Assembly: GCA_001516065.1 (NCBI GenBank)
Contig: LOEV01000110.1
Location: 1 to 54,267, forward strand
Length of the DNA stretch: 54,267 nt
Reading direction: 5' to 3'
DNA from: Alphaproteobacteria bacterium BRH_c36
Lineage (GTDB): Bacteria; Pseudomonadota; Alphaproteobacteria; Rhizobiales; Hyphomicrobiaceae
Shown: positions 38,796 to 48,400 of the stretch, piece after piece
How positions within the stretch are numbered: position 1 is the stretch's first letter
Layout: every line of letters starts with the position of its first letter
Position numbers and translations under genes: made by a program
The notes under the pieces: model-generated
The model's input: only the letters and a program-made list of their open reading frames with translations
What the model was told of the DNA's origin: nothing
The model's database searches: none

Positions 38796-40031
38796 ATGGT
38801 TGAGCTGCAGCACGGCGCGGACGTTTTTTTCCTTCTGATCGGTGCGATCCTGGTCTTCGCCATGCATGGCGGGTTCGCGTTCCTCGAGGTCGGCACGGTC
38901 CGCCACAAGAACCAGGTCAACGCGCTCGTCAAGATCCTGGTCGACTTCGCGATTTCGACCGTGACCTATTTCTTCATCGGCTACTGGGTGGCTTACGGGG
39001 TGACGTTCCTCGTCAGCGCATCGGCGCTGACAGGCGCCGCAGGTGTCGAAGGTTTCGGGCCACAGGGCATCTCGCTCGTCAAATTCTTCTTTTTATGCAC
39101 ATTCGCGGCGGCGATCCCGGCCATCGTGTCTGGCGGCATTGCGGAACGCGCGAAGTTCTGGCCGCAGTGCCTCGCGACAGCGATGATCGTCGGCGTTGGT
39201 TACCCCATCATCGAAGGGGCGGTGTGGAACGGCAACTTCGGACTGCAGGCGGATGTATTCAAAGGCATGTTCGGCGCGGACTTCCACGATTTTGCAGGCT
39301 CCATCGTGGTGCATGCATTCGGTGGATGGGTGGCGCTGGGCGCCGTCCTTAAGCTCGGTCCCCGGGTCGGGCGGTATGCGAAGGGTGGCAGCCAGGGAAT
39401 TCCGCCATCGTCGATTCCCTGGCTAGCGATGGGCTCGTGGATGCTGTGCGTGGGGTGGTTCGGCTTCAACGTGATGAGCGCGCAGACCCTGTCGGGCGTG
39501 TCGGGTCTCGTGGCAATGAACTCGCTGATGGCGATGGCTGGCGGCATTCTTTCCGCGCTTGTCATTGGACGTAACGACCCCGGCTTCGTGCATAATGGCG
39601 CGTTGGCCGGTCTCGTCGCGGTGTGCGCGGGTTCAGATGTCATGCATCCGGTCGGTTCGCTGATCGTGGGGCTCGTTGCCGGTGGGTTGTTCGTGCAGAT
39701 GTTCCAGATCGCGCAAAATAAGTGGAAAATCGACGATGTGCTCGGCGTGTGGCCGCTGCATGGACTTTGCGGCCTGTGGGGCGGGATTGCCTGCGGTATC
39801 TTCGGTCTCGAAGCGCTCGGCGGTCTTGGCGGCGTAACGCTTGGCAGCCAGATTGCCGGATCCCTTCTGGGCTCGACCTACGGCTTGGTGGCGGGCCTTG
39901 TGATTTATTCGCTCGTCGATGCCGCCATTGGCTTCCGAATGAGCGACGAAGACCAGCACCGAGGCGCGGACCTTTCGATTCACAAGATCTCGGCCAACCC
40001 CGAAGAGGACGTGCGTATGGGCCGGCTGTGA
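38796..40031 (+). CDS. Second ammonium transporter (Amt family)
   Basis: The 411-residue protein is a complete Amt channel with about eleven membrane segments (GFAFLEVGTVRHKNQ early; DFAGSIVVHAFGGWVAL and PLHGLCGLWGG with the pore His residues). Unlike the first AmtB it has no cleavable signal peptide; the N-terminus MVELQHGADVFFLLIGA runs straight into the first membrane helix. No PII gene is adjacent. A GGGGG run precedes the ATG. It is clearly a paralogue from a distinct subfamily rather than a recent duplicate. Confidence 0.93.
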   Translation: MVELQHGADVFFLLIGAILVFAMHGGFAFLEVGTVRHKNQVNALVKILVDFAISTVTYFFIGYWVAYGVTFLVSASALTGAAGVEGFGPQGISLVKFFFLCTFAAAIPAIVSGGIAERAKFWPQCLATAMIVGVGYPIIEGAVWNGNFGLQADVFKGMFGADFHDFAGSIVVHAFGGWVALGAVLKLGPRVGRYAKGGSQGIPPSSIPWLAMGSWMLCVGWFGFNVMSAQTLSGVSGLVAMNSLMAMAGGILSALVIGRNDPGFVHNGALAGLVAVCAGSDVMHPVGSLIVGLVAGGLFVQMFQIAQNKWKIDDVLGVWPLHGLCGLWGGIACGIFGLEALGGLGGVTLGSQIAGSLLGSTYGLVAGLVIYSLVDAAIGFRMSDEDQHRGADLSIHKISANPEEDVRMGRL

Positions 40032-40066
40032 GTCCGGCCCTCCTGTTGTGACGTGCTAAAACGAGT

Positions 40067-40101
40067 GGGGCGGTCATTGCGGTGGCCGCCCCTGTTTTTT
40101 T
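40067..40101 (+). terminator. Rho-independent terminator after the second Amt gene
   Basis: GGGGCGGTCA and TGGCCGCCCC arms pair with one wobble, followed by TG and seven T. It lies 36 bases after the Amt stop. Confidence 0.88.
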
Positions 40102-40187
40102 GTGGTGGACGGCGTCGGGTCCGATCTCCATCGTGGGTGAGGAGATCGTGGCTTTGCGGAATGTGGGACCTATCATTGGGAGTAATC

Positions 40188-40598
40188 ATGGGACTGAAAA
40201 AGGGTGTGAAACAGCTTGTGGCCGAGGCGGCGGAGCGCATTGAGGCGCACACCCCGCAGGATGCGCAAGCATTCGTGGACGACGCGGATACGGTCTTCGT
40301 CGACATTCGCGATGTGCGCGAGCTTGAACGTGAAGGCATGATTCCTGGAGCGTTCCATGCGCCGCGCGGTATGCTGGAATTCTGGGTCGATCCGGAAAGC
40401 CCCTATCACAAGGAGGTCTTCAGCTCGGGCAAGAAGTTCGTCTTCTACTGCCAGTCCGGCTGGCGTTCGTCGCTGGCGACGGCGACGCTGCTCGACATGG
40501 GGCTGGAGAACATCAGTCATGTCGAAGGAGGTTTCTCGGCGTGGAAGAAGGCCGGCGGGCCGGTCGTCGACAAACCCGAGAAGCCGGGAAAAAGTTGA
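40188..40598 (+). CDS. Rhodanese-like domain protein
   Basis: The 136-residue protein has one rhodanese domain with an active-site loop CQSGWRSS, so it likely carries sulfur on a persulfide. The N-terminal helix (GVKQLVAEAAERIEAH) precedes the domain, and the segment ELEREGMIPGAFHAPRGML is typical of single-domain rhodaneses. A GGGAG lies about five bases before the ATG at 40188. The physiological sulfur donor and acceptor are unknown. Confidence 0.88.
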   Translation: MGLKKGVKQLVAEAAERIEAHTPQDAQAFVDDADTVFVDIRDVRELEREGMIPGAFHAPRGMLEFWVDPESPYHKEVFSSGKKFVFYCQSGWRSSLATATLLDMGLENISHVEGGFSAWKKAGGPVVDKPEKPGKS

Positions 40599-40751
40599 GG
40601 GCAAAGGATGGGCCACAGCAGTGGCCGCTCCTGCTTCGCCTCATGAGCCGGGGCGGATGCGGGCTGACATTCCGCGGTAGGATGCGAGACCGGCTTGAGT
40701 GGAACGGAACCAAATTTACTCCGGGCTGGCCGCATCACCAATAGGCACTCA

Positions 40752-42449
40752 ATGGACTTCGGGCGAATTATCGGCACTGCCGCGAGGCTGCTGATCCTTC
40801 CTTTCTACCGGCGTAAGCTGCGAAAATTCGAGTCGCTGCTTGCACGTGCGAGGTCGGTTCAAACACGCGCCCTGTTCAGCAAGATCGAGCGCTGCCGTGA
40901 CACAGGTTTCGGCAGGGATCACAATTTCTCTGGAATCAGGACGCTCGAGGACTTCCGGCGAGAGGTGCCACTTTCGACCTATGCTGACGTCGCCCCCTAC
41001 ATCGACAAGGTGTGCAACGGGCATAAGAGCGCATTGTTTCCGGAATCGGAAAAGGTTGAGGCTTTTGCCTGCACCGCCGGCACTACCGGCCGGCCAAAAA
41101 TAATTCCAATCACGCACAGCTGGCTGCAGGAATATCGTCGCAGCTGGGAAGTGTGGGGCGTCAAGGCCGTCATCGACCGCCCAAACCTGGCTGGTAAACG
41201 ATGGCTGCAAATATCGGGGCCGGAGACGGTCGACGTGACGCCAAGCGGCATGCCGATTGGAATGATAAGCGCCGTAACGGCCCGATTTCAAAGCCCACTG
41301 GTCAGATCCTTCTATGTGGGGCCGATCGACATTGCGAATATCGTGGATCCGTTAGCCCACTATTACACCATTCTGAGACTTTCCATCGGGACAAACGTCG
41401 GTTTCATCACGACGATTACACCTGCGAATTTGATTCGACTTGCCGAAGTCGGCGATCAATGCCGTGAGGCGCTCATCCGTGACCTGCATGAGGGAACGTT
41501 GCGCCATGACCTCAATATTCCCGAAGATATTCGCCGCAAGATAAATGGAGCCATAAAAATCAAGCGGCCCGGCCGCGCTCGCGAACTCGAGAGCGTCGTT
41601 TCACGGACAGACGCGCTCTATCCCAAGGACTACTGGCCGCTAGTTTTGCTGGCGTGCTGGCTTGGCGGCACGGTCGGATATCAATCGCGCCGGCTCAGGA
41701 AGTATTACGGCGATGTAGCGCTGCGCGACCTTGGGTACGTCTCGACGGAAGGACGGCACACGATCGCGCTGTCGGATAATTCCACCGACGGGGTTCTGGC
41801 GGTCGACGGGTCCTATTATGAATTCGTTCCGGCGGAATTTGCAGGGGGTGAAAATCCAAAAGTTCTAGAGGGGCATGAATTGCAGACCGGCCGGGAATAC
41901 AATGTCTTCGTGACAACATCCGGCGGGCTTTATCGCCACGATCTCGGCGATGTCGTGCGATGCAATGGTTTCATGGGCGAAGCCCCGGTCCTGGAATTCC
42001 TGCACAAGAGCGGCCAGCATTCAGATTTGGAGGGCGAAAAGTTAAGCAGCTATCAGATCGCCAGAGCGGTTGACGTCGCGTGCGAGCATTCTGGAATTGA
42101 ATTGGAATCGTTTTCGGCCCTGCCAGTTCGACCGCAAACGGGGACTCCATACTATGTGCTCCTGGTCGATGCCCGTGACTTCGAGGACAGACTCACGCTC
42201 CAGGATTTTCTCAACCGGTTTGACAAAGAACTGATGGCGATGAACGTCATGTACAAACAAAAGCGTAACGACTTGTACCTTCAGAAACCACGGATGCGGT
42301 TTGTCGCTCCGGGAACCTGGGCGAAGTTTGCCGGTGAAGCCGCCGACCGGCGAGGTACAGGTGAAACACAATATAAGCATCCCGTCCTTCTGGCTCAGGG
42401 CGATTTGCCTGACTGGCTTGAGGTCGTCGAAGAGATCGGCTCGGGCTGA
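40752..42449 (+). CDS. GH3 family acyl-adenylating enzyme
   Basis: GH3 enzymes of plants join auxin, jasmonate or related acids to amino acids through an acyl-adenylate; bacterial members are less studied. The 565-residue protein has the ATP-binding motif CTAGTTGRPKIIPIT, the YVSTEG element, and the YRHDLGDVVR motif, in the order expected of the family. The ATG at 40752 begins the family N-terminus (FYRRKLRKFESLLARAR). It is followed 69 bases later by a dehalogenase gene in the same direction, suggesting an operon. The acid substrate cannot be read from the sequence. Confidence 0.88.
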   Translation: MDFGRIIGTAARLLILPFYRRKLRKFESLLARARSVQTRALFSKIERCRDTGFGRDHNFSGIRTLEDFRREVPLSTYADVAPYIDKVCNGHKSALFPESEKVEAFACTAGTTGRPKIIPITHSWLQEYRRSWEVWGVKAVIDRPNLAGKRWLQISGPETVDVTPSGMPIGMISAVTARFQSPLVRSFYVGPIDIANIVDPLAHYYTILRLSIGTNVGFITTITPANLIRLAEVGDQCREALIRDLHEGTLRHDLNIPEDIRRKINGAIKIKRPGRARELESVVSRTDALYPKDYWPLVLLACWLGGTVGYQSRRLRKYYGDVALRDLGYVSTEGRHTIALSDNSTDGVLAVDGSYYEFVPAEFAGGENPKVLEGHELQTGREYNVFVTTSGGLYRHDLGDVVRCNGFMGEAPVLEFLHKSGQHSDLEGEKLSSYQIARAVDVACEHSGIELESFSALPVRPQTGTPYYVLLVDARDFEDRLTLQDFLNRFDKELMAMNVMYKQKRNDLYLQKPRMRFVAPGTWAKFAGEAADRRGTGETQYKHPVLLAQGDLPDWLEVVEEIGSG

Positions 42450-42518
42450 GGTGATCGACGCGACGGGGACGCAAGCAAAGTGGTGGAGACGTGGTTGGTT
42501 GAGAAGCGAGGAGGCGGC

Positions 42519-43403
42519 ATGTTTGAAGGGTTCAGCGACCAGCGCATTGAAGTGTCGGAAGGCGTGGGTCTTCGCACCAGGATAGCCGGGAGCGGTCCTC
42601 CGGTTCTGCTATTGCACGGCTACCCCCAAACGCACCATTGCTGGCACAAGGTGGCGCCGCAAATGGTGAAGGCCGGCTTCACAGTCGTTGTCAGTGATCT
42701 GCGAGGATATGGAGATTCTGACAAGCCAGTGTCCTGCGAGTCCCATGAAACCTACTCCAAGCGGGCGATGGCGGCCGATCAGGTCGAGTTGATGGCGCGG
42801 CACGGTTTCAGCCGGTTCTCAATTGCTGGTCATGACCGGGGCGGCCGCGTAGCGCACCGGCTCGGACTCGATTATCCCGAAGCCGTGGAGCGGATGGCCG
42901 TGCTCGACATCGCGCCGACGGCGACCATGTATGAGCGCACGAACAAAGATTTCGCGACCGGATATTATCATTGGTTCTTTCTCATCCAGCCCGCTCCATT
43001 GCCAGAAAGGCTGATCGGCGGCGATCCTTCCTTCTATCTTCGCAGCAACCTGGCCGCATGGAGCAAGGGTAATACCGCTGCATTCACCGATGCTGCGGTC
43101 GCCGAATACATTCGATGCTTCAACGATGCGTCCTGCATCGCGGCGACCTGCGAGGATTACCGTGCGGCTGCCACCATCGATCTTGCTCACGATGCGGAGG
43201 ACGCCGAAAAGCGGCTGCAGATGCCGTTGCTTGCGCTATGGGGCGCCAAAGGTCTGGTCCACAAACTCTATGACGTTGCAGGTGTCTGGCGTGAGAAGGC
43301 AACCAACGTTGAGGGGGCCGGGCTAGCCTGCGGGCATTTCCTGCCTGAGGAAGCCGCCGATGATACGTCGGCAGCCTTGATAGAGTTCTTCAAGCGTGGC
43401 TGA
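42519..43403 (+). CDS. Predicted fluoroacetate/haloacetate dehalogenase (alpha/beta hydrolase)
   Basis: The 294-residue protein has all the residues described for the Rhodopseudomonas fluoroacetate dehalogenase RPA1163, each displaced by a small near-constant offset. They are nucleophile D106 with R107 and R110 (GHDRGGR), D130, the halide-pocket H151, W152, W181 and Y214, and general base H273. This strongly suggests hydrolytic removal of halide (fluoride or chloride) from haloacetate. The ATG at 42519 follows GAGGAGG by six bases. It sits downstream of the GH3 gene and upstream of the metal-efflux locus. Activity on fluoroacetate in particular is inference. Confidence 0.82.
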   Translation: MFEGFSDQRIEVSEGVGLRTRIAGSGPPVLLLHGYPQTHHCWHKVAPQMVKAGFTVVVSDLRGYGDSDKPVSCESHETYSKRAMAADQVELMARHGFSRFSIAGHDRGGRVAHRLGLDYPEAVERMAVLDIAPTATMYERTNKDFATGYYHWFFLIQPAPLPERLIGGDPSFYLRSNLAAWSKGNTAAFTDAAVAEYIRCFNDASCIAATCEDYRAAATIDLAHDAEDAEKRLQMPLLALWGAKGLVHKLYDVAGVWREKATNVEGAGLACGHFLPEEAADDTSAALIEFFKRG

Positions 43404-43499
43404 AGGATTGTTACACAGTGAAACATTCGCGAAATCTTCCTGCAATGCACCTCGGTCAAGCTAAAGCCAACGAAGTGGGAAACCATTCTCTGGATCGAT

Positions 43500-45290
43500 A
43501 TGACCCGAGTCACAAAGCTGATCAGTTTGGCGCTGGCCGCACTTTTGGCAGCTGGTTTAACCCTGCCCGTATCGGCCCATGAGGGGCATGACCACGACAA
43601 GCCGCCGCCACTCAATCTGGCGGTAGCGCCAAGAGTGGTTGCCGTTACTCCACAGCTGGAACTCGTCGGTGTCGTCTCCGGGGCTGAGCAACTGACGGTC
43701 TTCCTGCACGAGTTCGCGACGAACAAGCCCGTATCGGGTGCGAGCATGACCGTGTCCGTCGACGGCGGCAGCGTCGAGGCGAAGCCCGATGGCGACGGCG
43801 TTTTTCTCGTTACGGCCCCGTGGCTCACTGAACCTGGAGCTGCAGACCTGCTATTCGTGTTGACGTTCGCTGACGGCTCTGAAGACCTTCTGACCGGCCA
43901 CCTCAATGTGCCCGAAAGCCTTGAACGCACCCGAGTTGCCGACACGGCTTTCAAGGGCTCCAAATGGTACGCAGTCTTCCTCGAAGACGAGAAGCTGATG
44001 TGGACGCTAGGCGGCGGTTTCGTCGCAGGAATGCTCTTGACGCTGCTTTTCATTGCGGGGCACAGGGAGCCGACGCAGAAGACCACTAAGGTTGAAAAAG
44101 ATTCGCGGGAGGTTGCGAGTGCCGAGGAAGCCGATACGACCGCGGACGTCACGCCGCTTCGCCGTACGGCCGGAGTGACAATCCTCGCGATGGGGGCTAC
44201 TTGCTTGCTGCTCGTTTCGCCGGTGCAGACTGAAGCTGCCGAAATGATACCTGCATCTCCCTCCATCCCCTCAAGCATGGCTACCGACCAGCCGCAGCGC
44301 ATGCCTGATGCGACACTGTTTGTGCCGAAGGCGACGCAGCATCTTCTCTCGATCCGCACGACCGTTGTTGTCAAGACGCAAGCGTCGCGCGCGACCGAGT
44401 TGAGTGGGCGCGTGATCGCCGGCCCGCAGAACCTGGGCCGCGTGCAGTCCGACCGGCCGGGCCGTTTCCAGGTGTCCGAGAGTGCGGCGTCCAAAGTCCC
44501 CTATGTCGGCTTGAGGGTGGAAAAAGGGGAAGAGCTCGGTTTCGTCGAGACCTACATCGAAGAATCCGACCGCGCGAACATCGTCAGCCAGATCGCGGAG
44601 ACAGAAGCGCTGATCGTCAAGAACAGGACCATCCTATCGCGTTATCGCGAGCGGCCCGGCTCAGTCCCGAAGGTCCGCGAGGATGAAATCGCCGGTGAAC
44701 TCGAAGCCCTGATCAAGAAGCGTGAACAGCTTCTGCCGAGCACATCCGCAAGGGTAGCCTTGGTTGCGCCGATCAGCGGGATAATATCGACGGCTAACGT
44801 TGTGGCGGGGCAGGTCGTCGAGACCCGCGACGTGCTTTTCGAGATCATCGACCCATCAGAGTTCTGGATCGAGGCGGTCGCACGGCATCCGGAAATTGCC
44901 AGAAACATTGCCTCGGCGGCTGCGACCGTTCACGACCATCATCGGCTGGATCTCCTCTACGTTGGCCGCGGACCGGCGTTGCGGCATCACTCCACGATCC
45001 TGAACTTCAAGGTGGAAACGGCCGACGAAGATCTTGCTGTCGGCATGACCGCGCGGGTCATCGTGCAGTCGCAGGACGAGATGGAAAGCTTTGTCCTTCC
45101 AGCCTCCGCCGTTGTGCGTGGACCGGCGGGCCTCCCGATAGTCTGGGTCAAGACGCAGCCCGAGCGCTTCGAACCGCAAGTCATCAAGTTCGAACCATTC
45201 GATGGCGACCGGGTGGTCATCACAGCCGGCATAAAGACAGACCAGCGCATCGTCGTCGACGGTGTGACGCTGCTCAACCAGGTCCGCTAG
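43500..45290 (+). CDS. Heavy-metal efflux periplasmic adaptor (membrane fusion protein) with fused N-terminal domain
   Basis: The 596-residue protein begins with a signal peptide and a His/Asp-rich metal-like segment (EGHDHD, residues 28-33). A beta-rich periplasmic domain (about 45-140), a membrane helix (about 165-187), a charged cytosolic loop and a second hydrophobic segment (about 222-242) follow. After that comes a CzcB-type adaptor body (about 270-596) with the barrel-sandwich and coiled-coil regions (ISGIISTANVVAGQVVETRD). It probably bridges the pump at 45468 and an outer-membrane channel; no outer-membrane factor gene is in this window. The extra N-terminal domain looks like a fusion of two proteins. 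Confidence 0.88.
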   Translation: MTRVTKLISLALAALLAAGLTLPVSAHEGHDHDKPPPLNLAVAPRVVAVTPQLELVGVVSGAEQLTVFLHEFATNKPVSGASMTVSVDGGSVEAKPDGDGVFLVTAPWLTEPGAADLLFVLTFADGSEDLLTGHLNVPESLERTRVADTAFKGSKWYAVFLEDEKLMWTLGGGFVAGMLLTLLFIAGHREPTQKTTKVEKDSREVASAEEADTTADVTPLRRTAGVTILAMGATCLLLVSPVQTEAAEMIPASPSIPSSMATDQPQRMPDATLFVPKATQHLLSIRTTVVVKTQASRATELSGRVIAGPQNLGRVQSDRPGRFQVSESAASKVPYVGLRVEKGEELGFVETYIEESDRANIVSQIAETEALIVKNRTILSRYRERPGSVPKVREDEIAGELEALIKKREQLLPSTSARVALVAPISGIISTANVVAGQVVETRDVLFEIIDPSEFWIEAVARHPEIARNIASAAATVHDHHRLDLLYVGRGPALRHHSTILNFKVETADEDLAVGMTARVIVQSQDEMESFVLPASAVVRGPAGLPIVWVKTQPERFEPQVIKFEPFDGDRVVITAGIKTDQRIVVDGVTLLNQVR

Positions 45291-45300
45291 CGGAGCGCTC

Positions 45301-45455
45301 CTGACGTTTGGTACCCGCTTGCGGCTGCATTCGAAACCAAATGTCAGGTGCAAAAGCTACATTAGAAACAGAGAGTTGCTAGTGTCCCCTATGGTTCTGA
45401 AACTTGCTCGGAACTTGGCCGCACAGGGAAGCAAATGTCAGAACCGGAACACTAG
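45301..45455. repeat. Palindromic repeat cluster, family 2, copy B (between adaptor and pump)
   Basis: The first hairpin (45301-45347) pairs CTGACGTTTGGT with ACCAAATGTCAG, with one mismatch. The second element (45379-45455) has outer arms CTAGTGT and ACACTAG and inner arms GGTTCTGA and TCAGAACC. Its right end, read on the minus strand, resembles the left ends of copies A and C. The cluster sits between the adaptor stop (45290) and the pump start (45468). Confidence 0.8.
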
Positions 45456-45467
45456 GGGCGGCTGAAG

Positions 45468-48400
45468 ATGTTCAATCACCTTGTTATCGGAAGCCTCAAA
45501 AACAGGCTGTTTGTGCTCGCGCTCGCGGGAGCGCTGGTCATCTACGGCGCGCTGACCTTGCGCACGCTGCCTGTCGACGTGTTCCCGGATCTGAACAAGC
45601 CGACCGTCACGCTGATGACAGAGGCACATGGACTTGCTCCCGAGGAGGTCGAAACACTCGTCACGTTTCCCATCGAGACGGCCATGAACGGCATGGCCGG
45701 CGTGTCGCGAGTTCGCTCGATATCCGGAGCAGGGCTGTCCATCGTCTACGTCGAGTTCGATTGGGGCACGGACATCTACCGTAACCGCCAGCAGATAAGC
45801 GAGCGGCTGAACATCGTCCGCGAACAGTTGCCCGACGATGTCGTTCCACAAATGGCGCCCGTCACTTCGATCATGGGCGAGATCATGCTGATCGCGGTGG
45901 CCAGCAAATCGCAATCAGCGATGGAGACGCGCGAACTCGCAGACTGGGTTTTGAGGCCGCGCCTCCTGACCATCCCGGGTGTTGCACAGGTGATCCCCAT
46001 TGGCGGCGAAGTGCGACAGTACCGTATCTCGCTCGACACAGCGCAGATGAGTCTTCTGGGCGTCGACCGCGCGAATGTCGAAGCCGCGATTGCCAAATTC
46101 GGAACCAACACGGCCGGTGGCTTCGTCGACCAGCATGCGCGCGAATACCTGATCCGTAATCTCGGCCGGACCACCAAACTCGAAGACCTGCGCAATCTGC
46201 CCGTCGCCTATCGCGATAGCGTTCCAATCCGCCTGCGACAGCTGGCGGAAGTCGATTATGCGGCGCAGGTGAAGCGCGGCGATGCCGGCTACATGGGACA
46301 ATCGGCGGTCATCATGTCGGTACAAAAGCAACCGTCGTCCGACAGTCTGCGCCTGAGCGAAGACATCGAGAGCGCACTTGCCGAACTGCGCCGGGTGCTA
46401 CCGCAAGATATCGAAATAAACGTCCTTTTCCGTCAGGCCGATTTTATCAAGGCGTCCGTCGACAACGTGCAGACCGTGCTCGTCGAAGCGATGATCGTTG
46501 TTGCTGTCGTCCTGTTCCTTTTCCTGCTCAACTGGCGCACCACCTTCATCTCGCTGACTGCCATCCCGATCTCGATTCTCATCACGGTGATCGTGTTTCA
46601 GTTTTTCGGAATGACAATCAACACCATGACGCTGGGCGGACTTGCCATCGCCATCGGCGAATTGGTCGACGATGCCGTCGTAGATGTGGAGAATGTGTTC
46701 CGAAGACTTCGCGAGAACGCGCAGAAGGCCGCGCCTGAATCCGTCCTGAAGGTCATCGCGCGCGCTTCACAGGAGGTCCGCTCCGGCATCATCTATGCGA
46801 CTGCGATCATCGTCCTCGTGTTCGTGCCGCTATTTGCGCTTTCCGGTATCGAAGGCCGCCTTTTCGCGCCGCTCGGCGCTGCTTATATCGTCTCGATCCT
46901 GGCGAGCCTCATTACCGCAATCACAGTGACGCCGGTGCTCTGCTATTATCTGCTGCCGAAATCCGGCGCGATGGCGCATGGCGACGGGTTTCTCGTGCGC
47001 CTGTTGAAATCGGGCAACCGTTATCTCCTGGGTTGGGCGTTCCGTAAGCAGGTGTTCCTGATGGCCTCAGCGGTTGCAGCCGTTACGTTTGCCGCGGCCT
47101 CCGCGACCTCTCTTCCACGCGCATTCCTGCCTGCCTTCAACGAGGGCACGCTTACGATCTCGATGCTGTTCCTGCCTGGCATATCGCTGGCCGAGTCGCA
47201 CCGCGTCGGCCTGATTGCGGAGCAAATCATACTTCAGGTCCCGGAGGTCGAGACCGTTGGACGGCGCACGGGTCGGGCGGAGCTCGATGAACACGCCGAA
47301 GGCGTGCATTCAGCCGAAATCGACGTCGACCTGAAGTCGTCCGAACGCGGGCGCGAGGAAATCATCAACGACATTCGCGAGCGCCTCGCGGTGCTGCCGG
47401 CGAGCGTCAACGTGGGCCAGCCGATCTCGCACCGGCTCGACCATATGCTGTCGGGCATCCGGGCGCAGATCGCCTTGAAGGTTTTCGGCGAGGATCTCGA
47501 CACGCTCCGCGGGATCGCAGAACAGCTGAAAGCGCGAATGGAGGAAATACCTGGCCTCGTCGACATTTCGGTGGAGCGCCAGGTGCGCATTCCGCAAGTG
47601 CAGGTGTCGGTCAACTACGAAGAAGCCTATTCCCACGGTATCACGCCAGCCGCCGTTACGGAGGCACTTGCCACACTCATCAACGGCAGCGTCGTCTCGC
47701 AGATCGTCGAGGGCAACCGCCGCTACGACGTCGTCCTGCGCGTTCTGGATCGAGACCGGACAACAGCGGGGCTCAAGAAACTCACAATCGACACGCCGGC
47801 TGGTCCGCTGCCGCTGTCGACATTCGCTGAAGTCGTCGAAACGGACGGGCCCAACCAGATCTCCCGCGAGAATACCAAGCGGCGCACCTATGTGCTTGCC
47901 AACTCCGATGGCTCTGATATGGCCCGCATCGTAGGCGATCTGCGCGCCATGCTGAAGGATCTCCAACCTCCCGAGGGTTATTTCACCTCTCTCGAAGGCA
48001 CCTTCCAGGCGCAAGAGGACGCAACGCGGACGATCGCCCTGCTGTCGCTCATCTCGCTGTCGGGCATCTTCGTAGTACTGTACAGCCGGTACCGGTCAAC
48101 CGCGCTCTCACTTATTATAATGGGAAATATTCCGCTCGCCCTGATCGGCAGTGTGATCGCGCTTTGGGTTGCGGACCTGTCGCTCTCGGTCGCAACGATG
48201 ATCGGCTTCATCACGCTGGCTGGCATCTCGGCGCGCAACGGCATCCTCAAGATCAGCCACTACATCAACCTCGTGATGCTCGAGGGCGAGACTTTCGGCC
48301 GCGACATGATTGTGCGGGGCAGTCTCGAACGACTCGTACCAGTATTGATGACGGCGTTCTCGGCGGGGCTCGCCCTCATTCCTCTCATGATCGGCGCCGA

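Noticed and set aside
40600-40640. Hairpin GGGCCACAGCAGTGGCC after the rhodanese gene as a terminator
   Set aside because: No T-run follows; it may be a palindrome of no termination role.
47310-48014. Open frame of 234 codons antisense to the RND pump
   Set aside because: It sits inside a certain pump gene and has no ribosome binding site or recognisable family.
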